NCBI GenBank assembly: GCA_015233565.1
Contig: JADFXM010000044.1
Coordinates: 1-62,970 of the forward strand
DNA from: Candidatus Rifleibacteriota bacterium
GTDB taxonomy: Bacteria > Muiribacteriota > Ozemobacteria > Ozemobacterales > Ozemobacteraceae
Length of the DNA: 62,970 nucleotides
Direction of reading: 5' to 3'
Shown: one piece after another, positions 1 through 9,800 of the stretch
Position numbering within the stretch: position 1 is the stretch's first letter
How the letters are laid out: each line of letters opens with the position of its first letter
Translations under genes and position numbers: made by a program
Notes under the pieces: model-generated
Database searches by the model: none
What the model saw: only the letters and a program-made list of their open reading frames with translations
What the model was told of the DNA's origin: nothing

Positions 1-432
1 TCATTCGTATGCCTTGTTTCTAGCTTCAGATCTGAGTAAAATCAGATTTAATCTGACAGAAATGAATGTTTCAATCATCCAGTAAGGGATCCCTATTCTC
101 CCGAAAATTTCGTTTTTTCTTGGAGAATAAAACGATCCCTTTTCATTTTGGTCAAATCAAAGTCCTTGGGGAAGTGCACGTATTTTTTGGGATTGGTATT
201 ACACTTTTTTCGCTGTTAATCGATATTTAGCAAGGTTTCCTGTTAATGCAACTTTGCCAGAAATTTAGTATAAAACGCCGGTTTTTGAAAGAAAATATTT
301 CCAGAAAAGAATGATTTATTTATTCGCTTTTATAGGGTGAATCGCATCAGATAAAGAAAAGGTACGCGTTTACCCTGTTCAATATTGCAAGAAGTTCAAA
401 TAATATGGGCTTTGCCCAAAACTTTTTGACGA

Positions 433-572
433 CAGCAAAGAGTAAATTCATATTGTCACTGCCAATTAATCATACAATTCAAAAAAAATTCGCGAAAAAT
501 TTATTTTTCCAAATTTTCTGCACTTGCGTTGGTGCAGGTTTATGAGTCAAGTATTTTTAATCTTTCTCGCTG
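433..572 (+). repeat. Family A MITE-like repeat, copy 1
   Basis: A 140-bp non-coding repeat that recurs at 31064-31209, 43057-43198 and 35621-35892. It opens CAGCAAAGAGTAAA and closes ...TCTCGCTG, the inverted-terminal arrangement shared by the other copies. An internal inverted repeat CTGCAC/GTGCAG lies around 521-541. Unlike copies 2 and 3, no clean 8-bp target duplication is visible at its ends, so it may be an older insertion. There is no ORF inside; if mobile it must depend on a transposase encoded elsewhere. Confidence 0.75.
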
Positions 573-599
573 ATTTTTTGAAATGTGACTTGGTATACT
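572..599 (+). promoter_or_regulatory. Possible extended -10 promoter
   Basis: TGGTATACT at 591-599 matches an extended -10 (TGnTATAnT-like) about 50 bases before the start codon at 654. No good -35 is seen; the region where one would lie is the right end of the family A repeat. Weak evidence from motif alone. Confidence 0.3.
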
Positions 600-653
600 G
601 ATTTCCTTTGTGGTAAATTCATTCCCAATTACCATTTTTCGGAGGGTTGGTTT

Positions 654-1493
654 ATGAAAAGGATTGTTGCACTATTTTTGTTTTCGATGGTTTTTTCCGG
701 GGCCTGGGCTCAACTTCCTAATCCCGAGGGACACCAGCTTATCGGGTGCGATTTGGGAACAACCATCCTGTTTGGGGAGGGCAGTTCAGTTGTTGCCGCC
801 CAAAATACCATTGCATGCGCTTCATTGGAACTTGAGCGAAAAAGACACATAGCGTTCAACTTCAGGTGGGATAGCAATCCGGATATTATCTCCAACAAAA
901 CATATAGAAGTGTTGCTTACGGAATTTCAACTTTCATTGATGAACTGGGCAACGAAAAGACACTTGTGGATTCAAGTGAACCTGGTGAAGAAGTCAATGG
1001 CCTTAAATTCAAGAAAAGTTCAACAGGTGTAGACATCTTCAAAGTAGCCAACTTTGAAAGTTTAGCTCAAGCGCAAAGGGCGTTTATCCCCTGCAAATCC
1101 ATTACTGTCCTTGACGGACGCGGTGGAGCAGCTGTCGTTGACCTGGAAGGGAATTACATTATTGAAGTTTGCAAAATCCGTGATAATCGCCTGGTAGCTT
1201 TCTATTACACGAATCAGGATATGAAGTTCCCCTTCCCAATTGAGAAAAACACTTTCCTGACTGCAGATGGCGGATTCAAATTCGGCTGCCGCTTTGCTTT
1301 CCTGGGTAATGATGGACAACTTTTTATCAAGAAAGACCAGGAAAAAATGGAAAAAATTGGTAATTTCCCTCTTTTCAGAAAATATGTCCTCGGGGAAATT
1401 AAGGAGAAAAGTGAGGGAGTTAAGGGCGAAATTGAGGGAATGAAAAAAAAGATTTCCGAATTCAATAATCCCAAAAAGCAATCATCTTACTAG
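654..1493 (+). CDS. Secreted protein of unknown function
   Basis: I do not recognise the family. The start at 654 is preferred over the in-frame start at 585 because a GGAGGG ribosome-binding site lies just upstream and the resulting 279-residue protein begins with a classical Sec signal peptide (MKRIVALFLFS, then small residues, cleavage likely after AWA at about residue 19). The mature part is mixed alpha/beta with a central motif VLDGRGGAAVVDLEG (about residues 153-167) and ends in a charged, helical, probably coiled-coil segment (EKSEGVKGEIEGMKKKI). Probably periplasmic or secreted. It stands alone, with a terminator-like hairpin about 200 bp downstream. Confidence 0.6.
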   Translation: MKRIVALFLFSMVFSGAWAQLPNPEGHQLIGCDLGTTILFGEGSSVVAAQNTIACASLELERKRHIAFNFRWDSNPDIISNKTYRSVAYGISTFIDELGNEKTLVDSSEPGEEVNGLKFKKSSTGVDIFKVANFESLAQAQRAFIPCKSITVLDGRGGAAVVDLEGNYIIEVCKIRDNRLVAFYYTNQDMKFPFPIEKNTFLTADGGFKFGCRFAFLGNDGQLFIKKDQEKMEKIGNFPLFRKYVLGEIKEKSEGVKGEIEGMKKKISEFNNPKKQSSY

Positions 1494-1690
1494 GTTTCCC
1501 GTTAATTCGTTTAGACTCCAGTAGACTCCACCCCTGGATATTCTCTTTTGGAAAGTCGCCATATCAGTGTATACATATAATACAACAAAGCACATAAAAT
1601 GTCAATATAATGGCTAAAATAAATATTCTTCTTAACAAGAATTAAATTATATTTCAGTGTATACAAAAAATCCAAACAAAAACAAAAATA

Positions 1691-1728
1691 GAAAGCCTCG
1701 TCAGATAAGGCTTTCCCGATTTTTTTTC
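1691..1728 (+). terminator. Rho-independent terminator-like hairpin
   Basis: GAAAGCCT (1691-1698) pairs with AGGCTTTC (1708-1715) around a 9-base loop, followed after CCGA by a run of eight T. Well placed to end transcription of the secreted-protein gene at 654-1493. Confidence 0.6.
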
Positions 1729-1827
1729 GAACTAAATTTTTAGCCCTTTAATAAACTCACGCTAGTAGAACGTTTCCAAAATAACCTTGCAATAAAACTT
1801 CCAAAAGTGGCTGATGTACAACAAACG

Positions 1828-1948
1828 AGACTGTCGAAAAATACCCCGATTTCCAGTTTTATTGTACCCCATTTTTTGCCCCGCTTTTACGCATCAGAAG
1901 CGGGGCGTTTTGTACCGAATAAAATGTACCGAAATTATTCGACAGCTT
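1828..1948 (-). repeat. Family B MITE-like repeat, copy 1
   Basis: About 121 bp with ends AGACTGTCGAAAAAT and its inverted partner ATTATTCGACAGCTT. It matches seven other copies in the window (orientation defined by the 62444 copy as plus). The left flank CAAACG fits the family target consensus CNWACG; the right flank is CGAATG (4 of 6), so the duplication has decayed, and the element is about 5 bp shorter than the 126-bp norm. Confidence 0.75.
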
Positions 1949-2069
1949 CGAATGTCTCGTTCTGGGAGCAGCGTGTAATTACACATCCGAAACACAGGTC
2001 AGCGCCACGTTGCAAAAAGCGGATTAAGGCATTTGCCCTAATCCACTTTGGACTCTTTCGGGATTTATG

Positions 2070-4430
2070 TTACCTGGTTAATGTGGTTGTACCATCAATT
2101 ACTTGAATCTTGTCAAAGAAAAACTCCTTTGATGTTGATCCAGCACTATTGGAAACATCTGATTCTATAATGTTTCCACTTATTGCAACCGGCTTTCCCA
2201 AATAATCTTTAAGGTTGATCCATGAATCTTTTTCATCGAGTGAAGTCTGCCGCAATATTGCCCTGTTGCATTCTGAATTAACGTTGTCTGCAATAAAAAC
2301 AAACAATCCTGGAATTACAACGCCATCAGCTTCAGCCAGAGTAATCTTCCCCTTTTCGCCGGTAAAATATTTTGGAGGAGGAGGAGCTGGTTGAGCTGGT
2401 GGAGGTATAATCGCTGTTTTTATAAGCGCAAACGAAGGCTTAGGTTGCAATACAGGGGGAACAGGGTATATTATTACTGCCGGGCCAGAACTTCCCGAAG
2501 AACTAACTGAAGAAACTCCTGCAGTTCCAACACCTGTTCCAGTATTTCCCGTTGCGTAATTAGAAGAACTGCTGTTTGGCAAACCGGAACCTGAATCCAA
2601 CTGGTAAGTTGGAGTGCTCAAAAGAAGCCCCTCAACCTGTATTCCGTCGTATTGAACCAGAGACTTCAGATCTCCTGTGAAAGCAGATTTACTTGCGTAA
2701 TCTTCCTTAGTAATATTTATCGGGTCCTTTTCAGAAAGGTAGGCAACCGTTTCAAAAGTTTCAGATGCAACGTTTGAAGAACTGCCAGACATTAAAGTTA
2801 TTTCACCGCCATCGTTCTTAATTAAGGGCATGGGATTCCAATACGTTGCAGTCTGTAAAGCATAATAGTATTTAACGCCATTAAACTCTACAGGAGTAGT
2901 CAGTTGGATCACTTTTCCGAATCCGTAAAAGGAATTTTCAGGATTTCCAGGCTTCGGAGGATTGGTTGGGTCCGTTGGAGTCGTAGAAGGGGGAGAAAAG
3001 TTGAGATTCTCATAACTTTCAGACCAGATTATCCATGCTACAGCTTTTGCCTGCTCTTGAGAAAGTGAAATATTTGCAGACTTGGCAATCTCCTGAACCG
3101 AATTTATTAGCGAATTTACAGCATCATCCTGCTTTTGGGCTATTTCCACTCCGCGAGTTTCATTTGAAACGTCCGAAGATACGGACCCGCCACTCAGAAC
3201 CGTTTTTGAATTGGGATTTTCCGCCATCTTGATTGGTGCATTTCCAGTAGAACAAAAGCCATAAATTGGCTTGTCAATTGCAAAAACCTTTCCTACCAAC
3301 TCAGGTGAAAAATTCACCATTACCAAAGCTTTCGCAAGAAAATCGGAAAATAAAATCGAATCGCTCCCACCATCAATGAAAACCATATTCAAGCAATCAA
3401 TGTTTGCTGCCGTTTCAATTTTTTGTTTGAAAGTTGCTACAAGGTCAAAAAACTTTGAAAAATCGGCAGAATCTTTCACCAAAACTTTTACTGATGCTGA
3501 AACTGTGTCGAGAAAATTCATTTTTCGCTCGCGCAGTTTTTCTAATTCGACTTTCTCAATAGTTGGATCTCCGGAATTTACAGATTTTGCATCCGCAATT
3601 GCTGGTTCAAAGACTACCGCCTGGCCCAGATCATTGAGACCTTGAACGTCTTGTTGAGAAATTCCCAGGCTCTTTTCTTTTTCTGCCAATTGCTGGCCAA
3701 AAAGTTTCCAAGCATCCTGTGCACTGATTTCACCATTTTCTATTTTTTCATTCATGCTTTGTTGAAGCTCTAAACTGAAGTTTAGTAAGTTCAGAGCATT
3801 GGATGCTCCGATTTTCTTCAATTTAGCTTCCTGAAGAGTCAGAAAATTATCAACGACCTGTCCAATCTTGGAATCGGTGTTAGGCAAAGCTTCTTGAGGT
3901 AAGATTGCAAAAAGTTCACCCAGGCTGAACTGGGCCAGAGGAGCTTTTTTCATTACCTTTCGAATAATTTGGACTGAAGTTTGAGAATTAGTTGAAATTG
4001 TAGGGGCTTTTTCGGTTGTTCCTGTTTTTAAAACCGGAAGAACACTCGCCATATCACCGGAAGGAGCTTTTGCATTAACAATCAAATTTGTGGGTCTATA
4101 AAAATTTGAAATATTATCAAAGCGATAGTATCCGTCTTCGCGAGTTGTAGTTGTTGAAATGATATGTTCATTCCCTGATTGATCAAAAGCAATCAGTTCG
4201 CAAGTAATACCCATCAAGGCTGCGTTAGCTGGTGTCCCCGTGGTTGCTCTTAAAGCGGCAGTTTTTAGATTGAGATATCCTTCAACAGCAGTAATGCCGG
4301 TCCCAGGACTTACCGGATTTACCGGGGAGTTTCCTCCCGATCCTCCACCACCACACCCGGTCAATAAAAGTGCTCCGATACAAATCAGAAAAAAAATTTT
4401 ACTCCCCAAATTTGATACAATCTTCCGCAC
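2070..4430 (-). CDS. Large surface/periplasmic lipoprotein, unknown function
   Basis: A 786-residue protein started by GTG with an AGAAGGAGGA ribosome-binding site. The N-terminus is a lipoprotein signal with lipobox LLTGC (lipidated Cys26), followed by a Gly/Ser/Pro linker. Residues about 45-130 (EGYLNLKTAAL..., REDGYYRFDNIS) look like a carboxypeptidase-regulatory-like beta-sandwich, a fold common in exported proteins. The middle is long and helical; a Pro-rich linker (PPPAQPAPPPPK) precedes a C-terminal beta-rich domain ending KEFFFDKIQVIDG. No catalytic motif is visible. Monocistronic, convergent with the gene at 654. Likely anchored in the outer membrane; a structural or adhesive role is only a guess. 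Confidence 0.65.
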   Translation of the reverse strand: MRKIVSNLGSKIFFLICIGALLLTGCGGGGSGGNSPVNPVSPGTGITAVEGYLNLKTAALRATTGTPANAALMGITCELIAFDQSGNEHIISTTTTREDGYYRFDNISNFYRPTNLIVNAKAPSGDMASVLPVLKTGTTEKAPTISTNSQTSVQIIRKVMKKAPLAQFSLGELFAILPQEALPNTDSKIGQVVDNFLTLQEAKLKKIGASNALNLLNFSLELQQSMNEKIENGEISAQDAWKLFGQQLAEKEKSLGISQQDVQGLNDLGQAVVFEPAIADAKSVNSGDPTIEKVELEKLRERKMNFLDTVSASVKVLVKDSADFSKFFDLVATFKQKIETAANIDCLNMVFIDGGSDSILFSDFLAKALVMVNFSPELVGKVFAIDKPIYGFCSTGNAPIKMAENPNSKTVLSGGSVSSDVSNETRGVEIAQKQDDAVNSLINSVQEIAKSANISLSQEQAKAVAWIIWSESYENLNFSPPSTTPTDPTNPPKPGNPENSFYGFGKVIQLTTPVEFNGVKYYYALQTATYWNPMPLIKNDGGEITLMSGSSSNVASETFETVAYLSEKDPINITKEDYASKSAFTGDLKSLVQYDGIQVEGLLLSTPTYQLDSGSGLPNSSSSNYATGNTGTGVGTAGVSSVSSSGSSGPAVIIYPVPPVLQPKPSFALIKTAIIPPPAQPAPPPPKYFTGEKGKITLAEADGVVIPGLFVFIADNVNSECNRAILRQTSLDEKDSWINLKDYLGKPVAISGNIIESDVSNSAGSTSKEFFFDKIQVIDGTTTLTR

Positions 4431-4984
4431 TAATTTTTCCTCCTTCTAGAATATTTCCCTAAAAACTTTTATTCATCAAAGTTAATATTATCAGAGTTCC
4501 CCATAATGGAAAACCCATTGTCCAGTTTTAACCAAAACATTTCTCTAACTATCGAAAATCTTGATATTTTCACTATTTACGATTGGGTAGGTCATGCAAT
4601 TTTTTAGGGAAAAATGAATCGGTTCGATAAATTTTCCCACTGTAATAATATCGGTTCGAAAGAAGAATAGCATGATATGTCATTTACAATAGCGTCAATG
4701 GCAATTCTTGAGGCCACTTCAAAAGATTACCTATGGCCTGCGAATAAAATGTTCTGGATGACCTCGTTCTAAAAAGGCCCTGAATTAAACGTGGATTTTT
4801 CATGAACACCAGGCAAAGCCTTATCAATAGCAATTTTCCGGGAAAATTGATTGGCGCCGAAAATAGTGGATGTCTGGCCTGATGCAGACAAAATAACTTG
4901 CACTAAATCCTCCAATTCTATTATCCTTGTTTTTTCACTTAATTTTGAATGTTGCAAAGGTTCAAATAATCGGAGGGTGCTTAA
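4431..4984. other. Intergenic region, divergent promoters expected
   Basis: This 554-bp gap lies between divergent genes and should contain both promoters, but I could not pick a convincing -35/-10 pair. A 62-codon minus-strand frame at 4769-4957 has no ribosome-binding site or recognisable product. An AATTTTCCGGGAAAATT palindrome lies at about 4839-4855. Confidence 0.4.
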
Positions 4985-6565
4985 ATGAAACTCCTTCTTA
5001 CCTCAGTGTTCAAACCATTCGGGATCAACGACGATTTAAATAGCAGTGAAAATCCCATGGAACAACTTCACAGTTCTTCCACCAGGATGCAGGGGGTATT
5101 TTCAGTTCATGCCCACAATAGAAGTTTTGGTCTAACCCTGATGGCCGAAAACTTGAAAACGCCTACAACAGTTCTAGATTTCCCAACCTTAGAAGAATTC
5201 AAAGCTGAAATTGCCAAAGGATACACGCACGTGGGAATTTCTTTTATTGTTCCCAATGTTGAAAAAGCTGAAATTATGGCAAAATATGTTCGAAGGACTC
5301 ATCCGGAAATAAAAATCTTTATAGGTGGGCATGGCGCACAAATTCCAGGAATTGAAAAAATAGTCCCATGCGATGACGCATGCCGAATGGAAGGAATATC
5401 TTGGATTCGCACGAAAATGGGTGAAGATCCTGATGCCCCTTTTAATCATCCGATTTTCCAAATGGAAGTGTGGCGAAAAGTTATGGGAATTCCTGTCCCA
5501 CCAAAAAAAGCCGTGATAGTTCCTGGAGTTGGATGCAGCAATGGATGTAACTTTTGTAGCACAAGCCATTATTTTCAGGGATATAAGCCCTATTTTAAAT
5601 CAACTAAAGAGTTGTTTGACTCTATGGTCAAAATATCTGATTCGCTTAGAACTAACGATTTTCAGGTATTTGACGAGAATTTTCTCGAAGATGAGAATCG
5701 AATATATGAATTGATCGAACTCATGGAAAAAAACAATCGACCGTTCACTTTTGATATTTTTTCATCTCTTCGTTCGATCAGCAAATTTTCACCACGCGAT
5801 ATAGCCAGGCTTGGAATCCAATTCCTCTGGATAGGCATTGAAACAAAGCGTCCCCTTTACAAAAAAACTGAAGGCTTGAATGCAAAAGAAATATTTGCCA
5901 AATTCAGAAAATATGGAGTTTCTTTCCTTGCCTCAAGTATCTTCTTTTTCGACCATCACGATAGACAGACTTTATGGGAAGATGTTGACTATACGCTTTC
6001 ACTTGATCCGGATTTCGTTTTTCTAACAACACTAAGCCCATGCCCAGGAACCCCACTTTGGGATCAATACTCCAGGCAGGACCGCATATTACCGGATGTT
6101 CCTTTGCGAGAAAGAACCGGCCAGGGAATGATTTGGTTCAAGCACCCGGTTTTTTCTCCAAATGAAACAAGAAAAATTCTTAATGAAGCCTATTTACGGG
6201 AATATCAAACTCTGGGACCATGCCTGATGAGATATGCCCGAACAAAACTGGAAGGCTACAAAACTTTACGTGCACTTAATGACCCTGTTTTTGAAAATCG
6301 TGTTGAGCAAATGCGCGTAATGGCAAAAGAAATGATCCCCCTTCTCTATTCGTTTGAAAGGTTTGCTCCAAATTCTTTGATCGCCGATAAAGCAAAGTCC
6401 CTGCGCGAGGACTTCAAGCGTGAATTTGGGCCCATGAGCTTGGCAGATGGCTTGGGAACTCTGATTGTTCACGGTTGCGCCCACATCGAGAACGGCCGGA
6501 TCAAGCGCGGATTGAAGCTCCAACAACCAAAAACATTCATTGATCGATACAGGCAATCAAATTAG
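4985..6565 (+). CDS. B12-binding-type radical SAM enzyme
   Basis: A 526-residue cytoplasmic iron-sulfur enzyme expected to cleave S-adenosylmethionine. The radical SAM cluster motif CSNGCNFC gives Cys184, Cys188 and Cys191 (CX3CX2C). Before it, residues about 60-125 (GISFIVPNVEKAE..., IFIGGHGAQIPG) form a Rossmann-like region typical of cobalamin-binding domains, though the DxHxxG cobalamin His motif is not visible, so base-off B12 binding is uncertain. After it come TIM-barrel elements (FQVFDENFLED, FLWIGIETKRP). A C-terminal domain of about 130 residues follows the barrel. The start is supported by a GGAGGG site 7 bases upstream. The substrate cannot be told; relatives act in methylation, hopanoid, cofactor and natural-product pathways. 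Monocistronic. Confidence 0.8.
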   Translation: MKLLLTSVFKPFGINDDLNSSENPMEQLHSSSTRMQGVFSVHAHNRSFGLTLMAENLKTPTTVLDFPTLEEFKAEIAKGYTHVGISFIVPNVEKAEIMAKYVRRTHPEIKIFIGGHGAQIPGIEKIVPCDDACRMEGISWIRTKMGEDPDAPFNHPIFQMEVWRKVMGIPVPPKKAVIVPGVGCSNGCNFCSTSHYFQGYKPYFKSTKELFDSMVKISDSLRTNDFQVFDENFLEDENRIYELIELMEKNNRPFTFDIFSSLRSISKFSPRDIARLGIQFLWIGIETKRPLYKKTEGLNAKEIFAKFRKYGVSFLASSIFFFDHHDRQTLWEDVDYTLSLDPDFVFLTTLSPCPGTPLWDQYSRQDRILPDVPLRERTGQGMIWFKHPVFSPNETRKILNEAYLREYQTLGPCLMRYARTKLEGYKTLRALNDPVFENRVEQMRVMAKEMIPLLYSFERFAPNSLIADKAKSLREDFKREFGPMSLADGLGTLIVHGCAHIENGRIKRGLKLQQPKTFIDRYRQSN

Positions 6566-6891
6566 TATGACGTTTTAAAATACCGTTGCATAATCAGCTA
6601 GTACATAAATTTTAATTTGTCATGGGACAAATGTCCTATCTCCAGATTCTAGATTTATACCATTCATAACTAGTTCGTAGGTTTCAATCTTCTTGGCTGC
6701 TGAAGAAATTTTCCGACAACGTTGGGAGCCAAAGGCGATGAAGCAACCTTATTCGAAAAAAATTGAATATTCAGAAAAACGTCCAAAGCTTTCCAATGAT
6801 TTTATGGAAAATCTTTTTTTGGAGTATTTAAGCATACCTACGGATTAATAATAATTGATATTATTGTACATCTGCGACTAAGGACTAGCAC
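6566..6891. other. Intergenic region, nothing recognised
   Basis: 326 bp between the convergent ends of the radical SAM gene and the cyclase operon. AT-rich, no repeat family member, no convincing terminator or ORF. Confidence 0.4.
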
Positions 6892-9800
6892 TTACAAAAG
6901 TAGCCAGGCTTCAACTTCCTGAGTTTTCCCTTTGACTCTTTTGAAGGGAAGCTTTTCAACCGGGATTTTTCTTTCCAGACAGGCAAGCGATTTTCCGGAT
7001 ATTACCACTCTTGTCCCGCTTGTAATATAGGCTAACGTTGAAAGTCTTGAAGCAAGATTCACTGTATCGCCAATAACTGTGTAAATCAATCTGTCAGATT
7101 GAGCTCCCAGAATCCCAGCCACGACTATTCCGCTGTTTAATCCCATCGCAAGCTCAACTCCAAATGGACTTAAGCTCTTCTTCACTTCTCCGATTACCCA
7201 AAGAGCTTTTTCTACCGCCTGACTGGCTCCTCCCATTTTTTCGTGGTCAAAAATAATCAGGATTTTATCACCCATAACTTTATCGATATCACCCTTGGAA
7301 ACAACCAGAGCTGCATTAAATGCTTTCAGATGAGCATCGAGGATTTCAAGGATCCTTTCAGGTTTTTCTTTTGTACGGAATTCATCGAACTCTAATATTC
7401 CTGAAAACAAAACAGTTACCTCACGGTGCAAACCTGATTTTGCTTTTTCCTGAAAATCAGAGTCTTCAATAGCTCTCAGAACTGATTCCGAGACATAGGA
7501 CCCAAGGATCTTTCCTTCTTCAAGTCTTTTAGTCATAGAATTGAAAACTTTCCCCAATTCTCCAAACTCGTCCTTTCTCGTTTCATCAAGTTTTTCGCGG
7601 AAATTCCCTGATTCGACTTTCTTAAGCGCGTTACTCAGTTTGGTCAGAGGTTGAAGAAAGTGGTCTGTGCCCTTTTTTGCCAACACCACAGCAAGAAGAA
7701 GGGAGAAAATGGAAATAAGTAAAACAGACTTGTTCAAAAATGCGGTTCTGACATCCAACCATTTCGTCGAACGAAAAGCGCCCAAAATAAACAAGGGAAG
7801 GTTTTTGCCAAGGTGAGCCTCATATAGTGGCTTTCCGGGAGATTCAAAATCCTGGCCCGATTGAGGAATATCCGTTGTTTGGATACGTTCAAATGCTTTT
7901 AACAGTTCCTGAGGGTAAACCGTATTAAGGCCAGAATTCCAATTTTTCCTTGAATTTATCCCATGTGGTACAATTCTCCATCCTTTATCAAAAACATCAA
8001 AATCATTCATTTCTCTATTTTCAAAGCTTCCCATTTTCACGTTTCTGCTCCCTGATAAAGATAGCGGATAAGGATTTTCCGTAAGCCACTTAGCATATCC
8101 AAGTTCCGTCCAATTCGTCCAATAAAAGAATAAGAAGGAATTATCAATTGCCCCAGGTTCACGGAATGGTAACAGTAAAAAATTCATTCCTGCATGGGAA
8201 ACATCAATAAAACAAGGTCTCTGCTGAATCGTTAGAAGTGAGATCAATGATTCTCTGCCAAGAGCCAAATCCATTACGTCCAAAAGTGAATCAGTTTTTA
8301 ATTCCTTAAGCTGTGTACCTTCCCTTTTCATTAGTTGACTACTCTTTGCACTCTTCTCTTCCGCATTTACACGAATAAAAAGGCTTTTCCATAAATCAGC
8401 AAAAGCTTCAATTGCTGATTTGGAGTCTTGAGAATCCAATTTGCTCAGAGTCCAATGTCCGTTCAATTTGTTTGAAGAAACCGCATAAATTCCTGTCATT
8501 CCCCAATTACCGGAACATTTCAATTTGGCAGTCGATTCGGACGCAATTCTATTCATTGCCTTCTCCATCTGTCCCAGAGTTTTAGCTTTAATAACAGGTT
8601 GCAACAGTTTGGGATTTTTGATATTTGAAAATAGCCTTTGAACTAATCCCGAAAAAACATATCTTTCCCCGCTGTCGATCCTTTCAAGATCGGATTTAAG
8701 TGCTTCCTCAAGCTGGTCACGATCATTTTTTCTTATTTCGTTAACCGCTCTTTTGGAAAAGCCAATAATCCCTCCTACCGGCAACAGTACAAGAGAAAAA
8801 CAACTTGTTAACAATACTCCCGTAACAGAATATCTCAAACCCCTGTTTAAAATGGCCCGATGGACAATTAGGGCAACTCCTGCCGAAAAAAACAAGAAAG
8901 AAAACAGCCAACCGATTTTTTCGATAAAATCATAAGTTGCTAATATTTTAGGTGGCTGATAAATTACAAAAGCCTTCCAAGGAATGCCAAAAAGAACAGG
9001 CGAAATCAATGTTCTAACACTTCCTTGTCTTCTTTCATTTGAAGAAAAATCAGATTCTCCCTTAACCTCTCGAACCAGTTTACTTAAAGAAAAATGAAAT
9101 TTTCGTTTTTCTCCCGAAAAATAAATTTTTTTTCCATTAGGAGAAATAAAACCTATCTCCATTTTTTTCTTACGTCTTAATTGTCTCCAATCGGCAATTG
9201 TAAGGCGCATCCCCTGAAATGGGTTTAGGTATTTCTGGCCTAAATCAATGACTGTTCCCAACACCCAATTCGGGGTTTTGTTCCAGTAAAAAGCAAATGC
9301 ACCATTATAGGTGTTGAAAATAAAAATTTTTCCTGCTTTCACCGCATCATTCCCAACAAGTTCATCAAGTATTTTCGGAAAAGGGATAATTTCCCCTAGG
9401 CGGTCGCCAAGGATTTTTGAATCACTTGCAGAAAATGAATTTGGGTTTTCAATATATCGGAAAAAAGTTTTTGCCACTTCTCCGGAAAAACCAAGCCCTG
9501 AAGAATGTGAAAATTTAAAACTCTGAACTCCAGTCATTTTCAGAAAAAATTCTAAATTATTATTGCTCACGTTAGCTAAAATTCGCTTGAACAATTTTCC
9601 TATGCTACCTAACCGAAGTAGCTTCCATAAACTGAAATTCTGCAATATTGTCACATTCCCAAAAACTTCAAAATAAAGATCATGTCTTGGAAAAACTTTC
9701 ATCAGTTTTGTTTCATAATAAGCCTTTACAACCCTAGGACCTTTCTTTACCAATTCAATGGACTTTTTCCCAAAATCCTCAAGTAAAAATCGAAATTGCT

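Larger units (their letters stand above)
1..653. other. Intergenic region at window edge
   Basis: No convincing coding region is seen before the start at 654. The only structure recognised is family A repeat copy 1 (433-572), and a possible extended -10 element just after it. An AT-rich stretch at about 30-50 shares a 17-base string (aaaatcagatttaatct) with position ~23237, which I could not connect to any feature. Confidence 0.5.
1494..2069. other. Intergenic region with terminator and family B repeat
   Basis: Holds a terminator-like hairpin at 1691-1728 and family B repeat copy 1 (1828-1948). The reading frame spanning 1807-2106 runs through the repeat and is not considered a gene. Near 1508-1532 there are two tandem copies of TAGACTCCA, whose reverse complement (GAGTCTA) resembles motifs downstream of the tRNA at 62719; significance unknown. 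Confidence 0.5.

Noticed and set aside
1807..2106. 99-codon frame
   Set aside because: Runs through family B repeat copy 1 and into the end of the convergent lipoprotein gene.
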